A stretch of 43,123 bases of DNA, from contig NZ_JARWQD010000309.1 in the NCBI RefSeq assembly GCF_029869545.1, positions 1 through 43,123 of the forward strand, given 5' to 3'. The position numbers and the translations under genes were made by a program. Within the stretch, counting starts at the first letter, position 1, and each line of letters starts with the position of its first letter. This stretch comes from Nocardia wallacei (GTDB taxonomy: Bacteria > Actinomycetota > Actinomycetes > Mycobacteriales > Mycobacteriaceae). This document shows, piece by piece, positions 31,297 through 38,741 of the stretch. The notes under the pieces are model-generated. The model searched no databases. It worked only from the letters and a program-made list of their open reading frames with translations, and had not been told where the DNA came from.

Positions 31297-31824
31297 GTGT
31301 TCCGAAACAGCATCGTCGCGGCGGCCGCGCTGGCCGTGGGCTGCGCGCTCACGGCGTGCGGATCGTCCACCGAGCCGAGCCCGGCACCCCGCGAATCGGC
31401 CCGCCAGCAGCTTCCCCGGGCGCGCTGCGGTGTCGACCTCGCCTCGCCGGTGGTGCGCGACGCGATCGCACGGCTGCCGGTCGAGCCCGTGACGGCCACG
31501 CCCTGGAGCGCCGACCCCGCCACCCTCGCGGGCAACTTCGACCCCTGTGTCACCCTGTCCACCGCGATCGTCACGATCGAGGGCGCGACGGGTAGCTCGC
31601 CGCAGCACGCGCTGCTGTTCCATCGCGGTGAATATGTCGGAACGGCCACCGAAAAGGCCTACGGATTCACCACTTTGGCCGCCTCGGCGAGCACGGACGA
31701 CACCGTCGTCCTCGACTACAAGACCCCCGGCAGCTGCAATGCCTGTGACGACGGAGCCCACACCCAGGTCGGATTCCACTGGGACGGACAGCGTGTCGTC
31801 ATGAACGGCACGCCACCCGGCTGA
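31297..31824 (+). CDS. LppP/LprE family lipoprotein
   Basis: A 175-residue lipoprotein of the LppP/LprE family of mycolata. Signal peptide with lipobox LTAC (Cys21). The mature domain carries SPVVRDAIARLPVEPVTATPWSADPATLAGNFDPC, then HALLFHRGEYVGTATEKAYGFT, VLDYKTPGSCNACDDGAHTQVGFHWDG and a terminal NGTPP; the paired cysteines and YGFT/VxFHWDG patches are family hallmarks. It should sit on the outer face of the plasma membrane; its function is unknown. The GTG at 31297 has AGGAGG 10 nt upstream. Confidence 0.85.
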   Translation: MFRNSIVAAAALAVGCALTACGSSTEPSPAPRESARQQLPRARCGVDLASPVVRDAIARLPVEPVTATPWSADPATLAGNFDPCVTLSTAIVTIEGATGSSPQHALLFHRGEYVGTATEKAYGFTTLAASASTDDTVVLDYKTPGSCNACDDGAHTQVGFHWDGQRVVMNGTPPG

Positions 31825-31836
31825 CCGCGGGGCGGT

Positions 31837-31867
31837 GCCGGTCCGGAACTCGTTGTCCCGGACCGGC
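31837..31867. terminator. Bidirectional terminator hairpin
   Basis: Perfect 10-bp arms GCCGGTCCGG (31837-31846) and CCGGACCGGC (31858-31867), 11-nt loop, in the 54-nt gap between the convergent lipoprotein and nitronate monooxygenase-like genes. Confidence 0.75.
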
Positions 31868-31878
31868 GGTCGCTCCGA

Positions 31879-33000
31879 TCAGGCGTTGTTGAGCTTGTTC
31901 AGCCGCTCGCAGGATTCGAGGTACTCCTCGATGAGCCGCTGCATGACATCGGCGGAGCGTTCGACCTTGTTCATCATCCCGACCACCTGGCCGACCGGAT
32001 TGAAGTTCACATCCTTCGCGGCCTCCGGATAGCGGTGACCGCGCTTGACGCCGTCGAGGGCGACCATCATCTGCAGCGGCATGCCCAGCGGGTTCGGCGT
32101 ATCGGGCCGCTCCCATGCCTCGGTCCAGTCGTTCTTCAACATCCGGCACGGCTTGCCGGTCCACGAGCGCGAGCGCACCGTGTCGAGGCTGGTGGCATCG
32201 ATGTAGGTCTGCATCTGCGCGGGCGGCACATTGGCCTCCTCGACCGTCAGCCACAGCGATCCCGTCCACGCACCCGCCGCCCCCATGGCCAACGCGGCGG
32301 CCACCTGGCGACCGTTGCCGATACCGCCCGCGGCGAGCGCCGGCATATCCCCGATCGCGTCGATGACCTGCGGCCACAGCACCACCGAGGAGATCTCGCC
32401 ACAGTGGCCGCCGCCCTCGGTGCCCTGCATGACCACGAAGTCCAGCCCGGCCCGCTTGTGGTTGAGCGCGTGCTTGACCGAGCCGCACAGCGCGCCGATC
32501 AGGCGCCCGGAGTCCTGGATCTGCTTGACGACATCGTCGGGCGGGGTACCCAGCGCATTGGCGACCAGCTTCGCCTTGGGGTGCTGGAGGATGACCTCGA
32601 TCTGCGGGGCGACCGTGGTGGCGGTCCAGCCCAGCAGCTGATTGTGGTGCTCCTCCGGCGGCAGGTGCGGCACGCCGTGATCGGTCAGGATCTTCTCCGC
32701 GAAATCGCGGTGCTCCTGCGGAACCAGCTTGGCCAGTTGGGCTTCCAGCTCCTGTGGGGTCAGGCCCTCGACACCCTTGCCCTCGTACTTGGACGGAATC
32801 ACCAGGTCCACGCCGTACACGCCGTGCACGTGCTCGTCGAGCCAGGCCAGCTCGACCTCGAGCTCCTCGGCGGTGAAACCGACCGCGCCCAGAACGCCGA
32901 GGCCGCCGGCATTGCTCACCGCGGCGGCGACGTCGCGGCAGTGGGTGAAGGCGAAGATGGGAACGTCGATACCCAGTCGTTCGCAGATCTCGGTACGCAT
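31879..33000 (-). CDS. Nitronate monooxygenase-like FMN enzyme (2-nitropropane dioxygenase family)
   Basis: A 373-residue TIM-barrel flavoprotein. The early motif PIFAFTHCRDVAAAVSNAGGLGVLG is the family start. VVMQGTEGGGHCGEISSVVL is the phosphate-binding/active-site region, with GHCGE in place of the usual GHRG or GGH pattern. PALAAGGIGNGRQVAAALAMGAAGAWTGSLWL is the FMN loop. It uses FMN with NADH or O2, and several family members in mycolata act in sterol or fatty-acid catabolism. A KstR-like box lies 55 nt upstream, which points to sterol metabolism. ATG 33000 is used; GAGGAG is 11 nt upstream. Confidence 0.9.
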   Translation of the reverse strand: MRTEICERLGIDVPIFAFTHCRDVAAAVSNAGGLGVLGAVGFTAEELEVELAWLDEHVHGVYGVDLVIPSKYEGKGVEGLTPQELEAQLAKLVPQEHRDFAEKILTDHGVPHLPPEEHHNQLLGWTATTVAPQIEVILQHPKAKLVANALGTPPDDVVKQIQDSGRLIGALCGSVKHALNHKRAGLDFVVMQGTEGGGHCGEISSVVLWPQVIDAIGDMPALAAGGIGNGRQVAAALAMGAAGAWTGSLWLTVEEANVPPAQMQTYIDATSLDTVRSRSWTGKPCRMLKNDWTEAWERPDTPNPLGMPLQMMVALDGVKRGHRYPEAAKDVNFNPVGQVVGMMNKVERSADVMQRLIEEYLESCERLNKLNNA

Positions 33001-33054
33001 GGCCTGGTGGACTCCTCTTGTCTTCCGGCGCTGGAAAGGTCTTCGCCGACACAC

Positions 33055-33097
33055 TAGAACACGTTGCAGATTCAGCCTAGCGCCTGGGTGCCGTCAA
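33055..33097 (-). promoter_or_regulatory. Promoter with KstR-like operator before the nitronate monooxygenase-like gene
   Basis: TAGAACACGTTGCA (33055-33068) fits the KstR consensus TNNAACNNGTTNNA exactly. On the minus strand TTGACG (33092-33097) and GAATCT (33068-33073) are spaced by 18 nt, so the box overlaps the -10 edge and the start point, as expected for repression by KstR. Confidence 0.6.
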
Positions 33098-33154
33098 ATC
33101 GAGAGTGAGAGGAGAACAGGGCCGGGGCGATGTCGCCCGCGGCCCCGTATAGCG

Positions 33155-33168
33155 AGAAACTCGTTCTA
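33155..33168. promoter_or_regulatory. Second, weaker KstR-like box
   Basis: AGAAACTCGTTCTA fits TNNAACNNGTTNNA with one mismatch (first base). It lies immediately after the PNPOx-like stop codon, 86 nt from the first box. Confidence 0.3.
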
Positions 33169-33169
33169 G

Positions 33170-33691
33170 TTACCCCGCCGTGAGCTTCGCGAAGTCGGGC
33201 GCGTAGACGGTCATCCACTGCGGGCGCAGACGGTAGAAGACCACCTCCCGGTCCCAGTCGAAGCCGTCCTCGCCGTAGAAGTCCTTGAAGTAGGCCAGCA
33301 GTTCGGGCCACTGCGCGTCGGGCGCACCGTGCTCGGGATTGAGGATGTCGACATGTCCGTGCGTGAACACACCCAGGTCCTCGCCTCGCATGTACGCCGC
33401 GCTCGCGGCGGGCCGGGCGGCGAGATGGCGGGCCTTGGCCGCGGTGCGCGCGGTGCCGAAATGCCAGCTGCCGTGCAGAAAATGACCGTCCGCACCGCTG
33501 ATCCGCGGTTCGCCCGTGGCCGTCACGGTGGACAGGGCGAGGGTGCACATGCCCGTGAGGACCTCGGTGAGCTGCGCCGCGGTCAGGGTGCGTTCGCTAT
33601 TGATGATCGAGCGCAGATGTGTGGACGAACGCGACAGAGACGCGTCCAGCAGGGCCTGCAGGTGCTCGAGTTCTTCCGGAGTTTCGCGCAT
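33170..33691 (-). CDS. Pyridoxamine 5'-phosphate oxidase-like flavin/F420-binding protein
   Basis: A 173-residue protein with the split-barrel fold of PNPOx-like FMN or F420 proteins. CTLALSTVTATGEPRISGADGHFLHGSWHFGTARTAAKARHLAARPAASAAYM (about residues 48-100) is the cofactor-binding strand-turn series. VDILNPEHGAPDAQWPELLAYF and the Tyr/Trp-rich end EVVFYRLRPQWMTVYAPDFAKL are also typical. The reaction is not known; many such proteins in mycolata are F420-dependent reductases. The start at ATG 33691 is set by TACAGT 6 nt upstream. Confidence 0.82.
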   Translation of the reverse strand: MRETPEELEHLQALLDASLSRSSTHLRSIINSERTLTAAQLTEVLTGMCTLALSTVTATGEPRISGADGHFLHGSWHFGTARTAAKARHLAARPAASAAYMRGEDLGVFTHGHVDILNPEHGAPDAQWPELLAYFKDFYGEDGFDWDREVVFYRLRPQWMTVYAPDFAKLTAG

Positions 33692-33697
33692 CGGCCC

Positions 33698-33703
33698 ACT
33701 GTA
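33698..33703 (-). promoter_or_regulatory. Putative leaderless promoter -10 box (PNPOx-like gene)
   Basis: TACAGT on the minus strand ends 6 nt before the ATG at 33691, without a ribosome site. Confidence 0.5.
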
Positions 33704-33756
33704 AGCGCGCCCCACGACGCCGCGTTTGACCGAAATTGCTCAGTCGCGACGGGATG

Positions 33757-34158
33757 TCAGCCGAGGGTCGCCTTCTTCTTCTGACCCGCGACGACGGTGT
33801 CGGTGGCATCGACCAGGGCGGCGTTCACGAGCACCTCCTGCCCCCTCGACAAGGGCGTACCCGTCAGCACGACCACGGTGGTCTGCTGTGTTCCGTCGCA
33901 GGTGACGGCGTTCTGCGCACCCTGGGCGGACGGGGCGTCCGCCTGGGGCGCACCCACCATCGCCTTGATACCGACGACTCCGGCGGTGGCCTGGCAGTTG
34001 TACACGATCTCCAGGTTCTCCGGCCCGATGCGATTGACGTCGATGGTATTGGGGTTGTCGGCGAAGGCGGGCGTCGTGGTCGACATCGCGCCCAGCCCGA
34101 TCGCGGCGAGGGCGGTGACGATGAGAGCGGGACGCCGGTGGTTCCGAACGGTTGCCAT
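33757..34158 (-). CDS. Small secreted protein
   Basis: A 133-residue exported protein. Basic start and hydrophobic core, with likely signal-peptidase cleavage after AFA (residue 33). The mature part of about 100 residues is strand-rich with two cysteines: NTIDVNRIGPENLEIVYNCQ, VVGIKAMVGAP, VTCDGTQQTTVVVLTGTPLS and EVLVNAALVDATDTVVAGQ. I do not recognise a family; it resembles small secreted proteins common in Nocardia. The ATG has AGGAGG/GAGGA before it. Divergent from the acyl-CoA dehydrogenase-like gene. Confidence 0.75.
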   Translation of the reverse strand: MATVRNHRRPALIVTALAAIGLGAMSTTTPAFADNPNTIDVNRIGPENLEIVYNCQATAGVVGIKAMVGAPQADAPSAQGAQNAVTCDGTQQTTVVVLTGTPLSRGQEVLVNAALVDATDTVVAGQKKKATLG

Positions 34159-34391
34159 TGATCCTCGTCCTCCTGCGTAGCGGAAGTAGATCGCGGAACA
34201 TTCGCAGAACACCGCGGTGCGCGTCGCACCACAGGTCCATGGTCCCCCACCGCCGGGTCGTGGGAAAGCACCGCCCGATAAAGAATCGGACCAGTCGGTC
34301 TTCGTAGCTGGCGAGGTGGGTGATCGGCGCGGCGGCTGCGTACGCTGATTCGCGGGCCGACCGGCCACCGGATTCTTCGAGGAGAGCTTCT
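34159..34391. promoter_or_regulatory. Divergent intergenic region, 233 nt
   Basis: Between the secreted protein and acyl-CoA dehydrogenase-like genes. TACGCT at 34341-34346 fits a -10 for the plus gene (leader about 39 nt with GGAG before the GTG). I see no clear operator. Confidence 0.4.
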
Positions 34392-35516
34392 GTGACCAGT
34401 GTGCAGTTCCCGTCCCCGCTTCGCGATTTCGAGCAGCAGGTGCTCGACCGCGTCCACGAGCTGGCGGGCGGATTCGCCGCGGCGGCAGCGGAATTCGACG
34501 AGCGGGCCGAGATCGCCGTGGGTCACCTGGAGGCGCTGCACGCCGCGCAGGTCGACCGCGCGGTACTGCCCGAGCGGGTCGGTGGGTTCGGCGCGAGCTA
34601 CGTGACCTTCGGGCAGATCGTGCGCACGCTGGCCGAGGCCGATCCCTCCACCGCCACGATCTGGGTGATGCACGCCGGGGCCGGGGTGGCGCTGGCCGAG
34701 ATCACCGCCGAGTCGCTGGGTTCCTTCTTCGCCGACGAATTCCTGGCGGGTAAGCGGTTCGCGAACGCGCTGTCCGAGCCCGCCAGCGGCAACCGCTTCC
34801 TCAATCCGCAGCAGGAGGCGGTCGCGGTGGCGGGCGGCTGGTCGCTCACGGGCGCGAAGCGGTTCGTATCGGGCGCCGAGATCGCCGACTACCTGCTGGT
34901 GAACGCCCGGGTCGACGATGAGCCGACGTTCTTCGGCGTGGTGCCCGACGAGACGGTCACCGTCGTGCCGATCTGGGACACGCTGGGACTGCGCGCCACC
35001 CGCAGCCAGCTGCTCTCCTTCGACCACACGGTCCTGCGCGCCGAATACCGCGGGCGCAGGCCGGGTTTCGCCGATTTCGCGATCATCCCCGCGGGTCTGC
35101 CCGCGCTGTCGCTCGGCATCGCCGACGCCGCGCTGGAGGCCCTGGTCGCACATGCCCGGTCCCGCGAGATTCTCGGCAGACCGCTGTCGCATCAGCAGTG
35201 GGTGCAGCACGAGGTCGCGGATGTGCAGACGCGGCTGGCGGCGGCCCACGCGCTCTACGACCGCGCGCTGTGGGAGGCGGACAACGCCGTCCCGGCCTTC
35301 TTCGGAAACCTCTCGCGCGCAAAGTATCTGGCGAACAAGCTCGCCGTCGAGGTGGCGCAGCTCGGGGTGCGGATCGGCGGGGCGTCAGGCTACCTCAAGC
35401 GGTCGCCGATCCAGCGGCATCTGCGCGACGCCGAGGCGGGCCAGCTGATGGCGTATTCGACCGAAGTGGTCGCCGGGGTCGTGGGCCGCGAGGTGCTCGG
35501 GGTGCCCGAGGAGTAA
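34392..35516 (+). CDS. Acyl-CoA dehydrogenase-like flavoprotein
   Basis: A 374-residue flavoprotein of the acyl-CoA dehydrogenase superfamily: N-terminal helices, GGFGASYVTFGQIVRTLAEADPSTATIWVMHAG, FANALSEPASGNRF, WSLTGAKRFVSGAEIADYLLVNAR (middle beta domain), LGLRATRSQLLSFDHTVL, and C-terminal helices with the ALYDRALWEADNA and VRIGGASGYLKRSPIQRHLRDAEAG stretch typical of the dibenzothiophene monooxygenase (DszC)/acyl-CoA dehydrogenase-like branch. The catalytic Glu of true acyl-CoA dehydrogenases is not obvious, so an FMN-dependent oxygenase is possible. The GTG at 34392 has GGAG 8 nt upstream. Confidence 0.85.
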   Translation: MTSVQFPSPLRDFEQQVLDRVHELAGGFAAAAAEFDERAEIAVGHLEALHAAQVDRAVLPERVGGFGASYVTFGQIVRTLAEADPSTATIWVMHAGAGVALAEITAESLGSFFADEFLAGKRFANALSEPASGNRFLNPQQEAVAVAGGWSLTGAKRFVSGAEIADYLLVNARVDDEPTFFGVVPDETVTVVPIWDTLGLRATRSQLLSFDHTVLRAEYRGRRPGFADFAIIPAGLPALSLGIADAALEALVAHARSREILGRPLSHQQWVQHEVADVQTRLAAAHALYDRALWEADNAVPAFFGNLSRAKYLANKLAVEVAQLGVRIGGASGYLKRSPIQRHLRDAEAGQLMAYSTEVVAGVVGREVLGVPEE

Positions 35517-35565
35517 CGCGGCGCCCCCGGCATTTGCTGTCGGTGCCTGCTGCAAGACTCGGCGC

Positions 35566-37233
35566 ATGCGATGGGCGGTGGCGGACACGGGCGACGGCGG
35601 TGCGCGCCTGTGCCCGCTCGACCGGGACGGCAGGCCCGCCGGGCCGGTGCTGAGCGAGCCCTCGCTCGTCGAGGCGGTGCGCACCCGCCCCGGGGTCGAG
35701 CGATGGGTCTGGCGGTCCACGGCCGAGATCTACCGCCCGCTGCTGGCCGCCGGTGTACGGGTCGAGCGCTGCTACGACGTGGAGGCCGCCGAATCGCTGT
35801 TGATCGGCCACGAGGAGGGCCAGTCGGGGCAGGCGCGCTCCCTGGCCGCCGCGTGGGCCAGGCTGCACCGGCTGCCCGTCCCGCCGGACTCCCCCGCCCG
35901 GGCCGCCCAGACCCAGCCATCGCTGTTCGACTCGGGTCCGGTGCCGCTGCCGCCGGGCACCGACGACTTCACCGCCCTGCTGGAGGTCTACGCGGGCCAG
36001 CTCGCCCGCACGGCGAGGGCCGAACACCCGGATCGCATGCGGCTGCTGCTGGCCGCCGAATCGGCGGGCATGCTGGTGGCCGCGGAGATGTCACGCGCCG
36101 GGATCCCCTGGCGCGCCGACGTCCACCGCGAACTGCTGGACACGCTGCTCGGTGAGCGATTCCCGGGCGGGTCGGAACCGCGGCGGATGGCCGAACTGGC
36201 CGACGAGGTGTCGCGCGCCTTCGGCGACCGGACACGGGTCCGCCCCGACCTGCCCAACGACATCATCAGGGCCTTCGCCCGCGCGGGCATCTCGCTGTCC
36301 TCCACCCGGAAATGGGAGCTCGAGCGGATCGACCACCCCGCGGTGGCGCCGCTGCTGGCCTACAAATCGCTGTATCGCCTGTACACGGCCCACGGCTGGG
36401 CGTGGCTCGAGCAGTGGGTGCACGGCGGCCGCTTCCGCCCCGAATATCTGCCCGGCGGAACGGTTTCCGGCCGCTGGACCACCAACGGCGGTGGCGCCCT
36501 GCAAATTCCGAAGGTCATCCGGCAGGCGATCCGCGCCGACCCGGGGTGGCGCCTGGTGGTCGCCGACGCCGACCAGATGGAACCGCGCGTGCTCGCCGCG
36601 ATCTCGCGCGACCCGGGCCTGATGGAGGTGGCGGGTCGCGGCGAGGATCTGTACGCGGACCTGGCGGCCCGCGCCTTCGGCGGCGACCGCGCCCAGGCCA
36701 AGATCGCGCTGCTGGGCGCCATCTACGGCCAGACCTCCGGCGACGCCCTCACCCACATGGCCGAACTGCGGCGCCGCTATCCGGACGCGGTGGGATATGT
36801 CGACGACGCGGCCCGCGCCGGTGAGCAGGGTCTGCTGGTGCGCACGTGGCTGGGCCGCACCTGCCCGCCGCTGTCCGCGCTCGCCGACCAGGCGGACCTC
36901 CCCGAGGGTTCCGACGGGTACGGCAGCACCTCCGCGGCGCGCGCCCGCGGGCGCTTCACCCGCAATTTCGTGGTGCAGGGCAGCGCCGCGGATTGGGCCC
37001 TGCTGATGCTGGCGGGTGTGCGGCATGCGCTGGCGCACCACGGGCTCCGCGCCGAGCTGGTGTTCTTCCAGCACGACGAGGTGATCGTGCACTGCCCGGC
37101 GGAGGAGGCCGCGACGGTCGCCGCGGCGATCGGCACCGCGGCCGAGGAGGCGGGGCGGATCGTCTTCGGCCGGACTCCGGTGCGATTCCCGTTCACCACG
37201 GCGGTGGTGGAGTGTTACGGGGAGGCCGAATGA
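35566..37233 (+). CDS. Bifunctional 3'-5' exonuclease/DNA polymerase (PolA family)
   Basis: A 555-residue family A polymerase without the 5' nuclease. An N-terminal degenerate exonuclease-like part (about 1-180) is followed by the polymerase palm and fingers: SGRWTTNGGGALQIPKVIRQAIR, motif A VVADADQMEPRVLA (in place of DYSQIELR), motif B ALLGAIYGQTSGDAL, and motif C ELVFFQHDEVIVHC with the VHDE-like pair. It would fill gaps during repair; this short form is widespread in actinomycetes beside the full-length PolA. Its stop overlaps the 3' end of the convergent MutS-like gene by 19 bases. Confidence 0.9.
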   Translation: MRWAVADTGDGGARLCPLDRDGRPAGPVLSEPSLVEAVRTRPGVERWVWRSTAEIYRPLLAAGVRVERCYDVEAAESLLIGHEEGQSGQARSLAAAWARLHRLPVPPDSPARAAQTQPSLFDSGPVPLPPGTDDFTALLEVYAGQLARTARAEHPDRMRLLLAAESAGMLVAAEMSRAGIPWRADVHRELLDTLLGERFPGGSEPRRMAELADEVSRAFGDRTRVRPDLPNDIIRAFARAGISLSSTRKWELERIDHPAVAPLLAYKSLYRLYTAHGWAWLEQWVHGGRFRPEYLPGGTVSGRWTTNGGGALQIPKVIRQAIRADPGWRLVVADADQMEPRVLAAISRDPGLMEVAGRGEDLYADLAARAFGGDRAQAKIALLGAIYGQTSGDALTHMAELRRRYPDAVGYVDDAARAGEQGLLVRTWLGRTCPPLSALADQADLPEGSDGYGSTSAARARGRFTRNFVVQGSAADWALLMLAGVRHALAHHGLRAELVFFQHDEVIVHCPAEEAATVAAAIGTAAEEAGRIVFGRTPVRFPFTTAVVECYGEAE

Positions 37234-38741
37234 GCGGGAGGCTGTCCCGGCATGCGGCCGAATATCCGATGGAACACATCCGCGGCGTGGCTGGTCGGCT
37301 CGGGTGGCGCGGGGGCGAAACGGAAGGTTCGGGTGCCGTCGGGGTGATGACCGGCGCGCAGGAACAGATCGGCCGGATGCGCGGAATGGTAACGCTGCCG
37401 GGCGAATTCGTAGAGGTGGGTGACGAAGAGGACCCGGACCCCGGCCGCGACGAGGGCATCGATGAGCGGCCCGGCGATGCGGGTGGCGTCGTGCTCACCG
37501 GTGGAGGAGAACGACTCGTTGCACAGCAGCAGGGAATGCGGGCGGATGCGGTCGACGATGCGGCTCATCCGCGCGAGTTCGTCGACCAGTTTGCCGTGCG
37601 ACATCGTGCGGTCCTCGTCGGAGACGAAGTGAGTGAACACACCGTCGCGGACATCGGCCTCGAAGGCGTCGGCCACGACGAACATCCCCGCCTGCATCAT
37701 CAACTGGGCGGCGCCCACGCTGCGCAGCAAGGTCGATTTGCCGCCGCTGTTGGCACCGGTGACGACCACCAGCGAACGCCCGATCGCGTCGATATCGTTG
37801 CCTACCAACGGAATACGGCCGGGTTCCGGTGCCGATTTCCGGTGCGCGGACCACTCGGAGGCCAGCGCGATATCGCACAGCCCGGTGCAGCGCAATCGCG
37901 GCGTTCCGGCCGGGTGCGGTGTCGGCAGGCACACCGGCAGCCCGGCGGCGGTCAAGCGGTCGTGCAGCGTCAGGCAGCCGAGGTAGAAGGCCAACTCCGT
38001 GCGCAGGCGCCGGAAGAAGTCCTGCACGTGATCGGCCGCATCGCTCACGACCTCCGCGATCCCGGACAGCGCCCGGCCGCGCAACTGCATGACGGGATCG
38101 AATTCGGGCTCGGGCTCCTCGATGACGCGGAAGGCGTCGCCCGCGCGACGATCGAATCCGAAGCGGCGACGGCGGATCGGCTCGTGCAGCACGATGTCCG
38201 CGACGGCGCTGCCCGCACCCAGTCCGGCGCTGAGATGTACGCCGTGCTCGAAATCCATTGCGGTGAGCTGTGTCTCGATGCTGTCGAGGTAGCCGTCGTC
38301 GAGTTCGGCGGCCACGCAGGCGACCAGATCGGTGAATCCGGCCGATCGGAACACCCCGCCGGTGCGGTCGCAGTGGGCGCGCAGCCGCCGCAGGGATGCC
38401 ACCAGCTCCAGCAGCGGTTGCAGCGCGAGGAGCAGTTTGCCGTTGGCGTGGTGCGCCGGTCCGACCATCCAGCGCTTGACCTCCGTTGCCTCGATGGCTA
38501 TCCGGTAGAGCGCGCGCACCGCCGCCGGATGCGCGCGACAGTCGGCCAGCACGGCATGTCGGTAGCGAATCACCTCGGGGTCGGTCACCGGTGCCGCCAG
38601 CACGGCCCGGACCGCCTCGAGGATGATCGGATCATCGGCGGCCATTGCGCCGCACAGTATGTCGATCCCGAGATCGCCGAGCGTCGAGTCCCCGACCGGC
38701 GCCGGTCGAGCACGGTGCCCGCTGGGATGGAGGAGGTTCAC
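37215..38741 (-). CDS. MutS-like ATPase, second of a tandem pair (H-loop intact)
   Basis: A 508-residue protein with only the lever/clamp and ATPase domains of MutS (III-V); the mismatch-binding domain I is absent. VVVTGANSGGKSTLLRSV (about residues 325-342) is Walker A and LLLCNESFSSTGEHDATRIA (about 404-423) is Walker B, with Asn408 where MutS has Asp. FVTHLYEFA (about 439-447) is the conserved His loop. Start GTG 38741 overlaps the stop of the first partner by four bases (GTGA), so they are made together and likely form a heterodimer. Known MutS-like pairs of this type in actinomycetes have no assigned role; canonical MutS/MutL repair is generally absent there. Confidence 0.85.
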   Translation of the reverse strand: MNLLHPSGHRARPAPVGDSTLGDLGIDILCGAMAADDPIILEAVRAVLAAPVTDPEVIRYRHAVLADCRAHPAAVRALYRIAIEATEVKRWMVGPAHHANGKLLLALQPLLELVASLRRLRAHCDRTGGVFRSAGFTDLVACVAAELDDGYLDSIETQLTAMDFEHGVHLSAGLGAGSAVADIVLHEPIRRRRFGFDRRAGDAFRVIEEPEPEFDPVMQLRGRALSGIAEVVSDAADHVQDFFRRLRTELAFYLGCLTLHDRLTAAGLPVCLPTPHPAGTPRLRCTGLCDIALASEWSAHRKSAPEPGRIPLVGNDIDAIGRSLVVVTGANSGGKSTLLRSVGAAQLMMQAGMFVVADAFEADVRDGVFTHFVSDEDRTMSHGKLVDELARMSRIVDRIRPHSLLLCNESFSSTGEHDATRIAGPLIDALVAAGVRVLFVTHLYEFARQRYHSAHPADLFLRAGHHPDGTRTFRFAPAPPEPTSHAADVFHRIFGRMPGQPPAHSASP

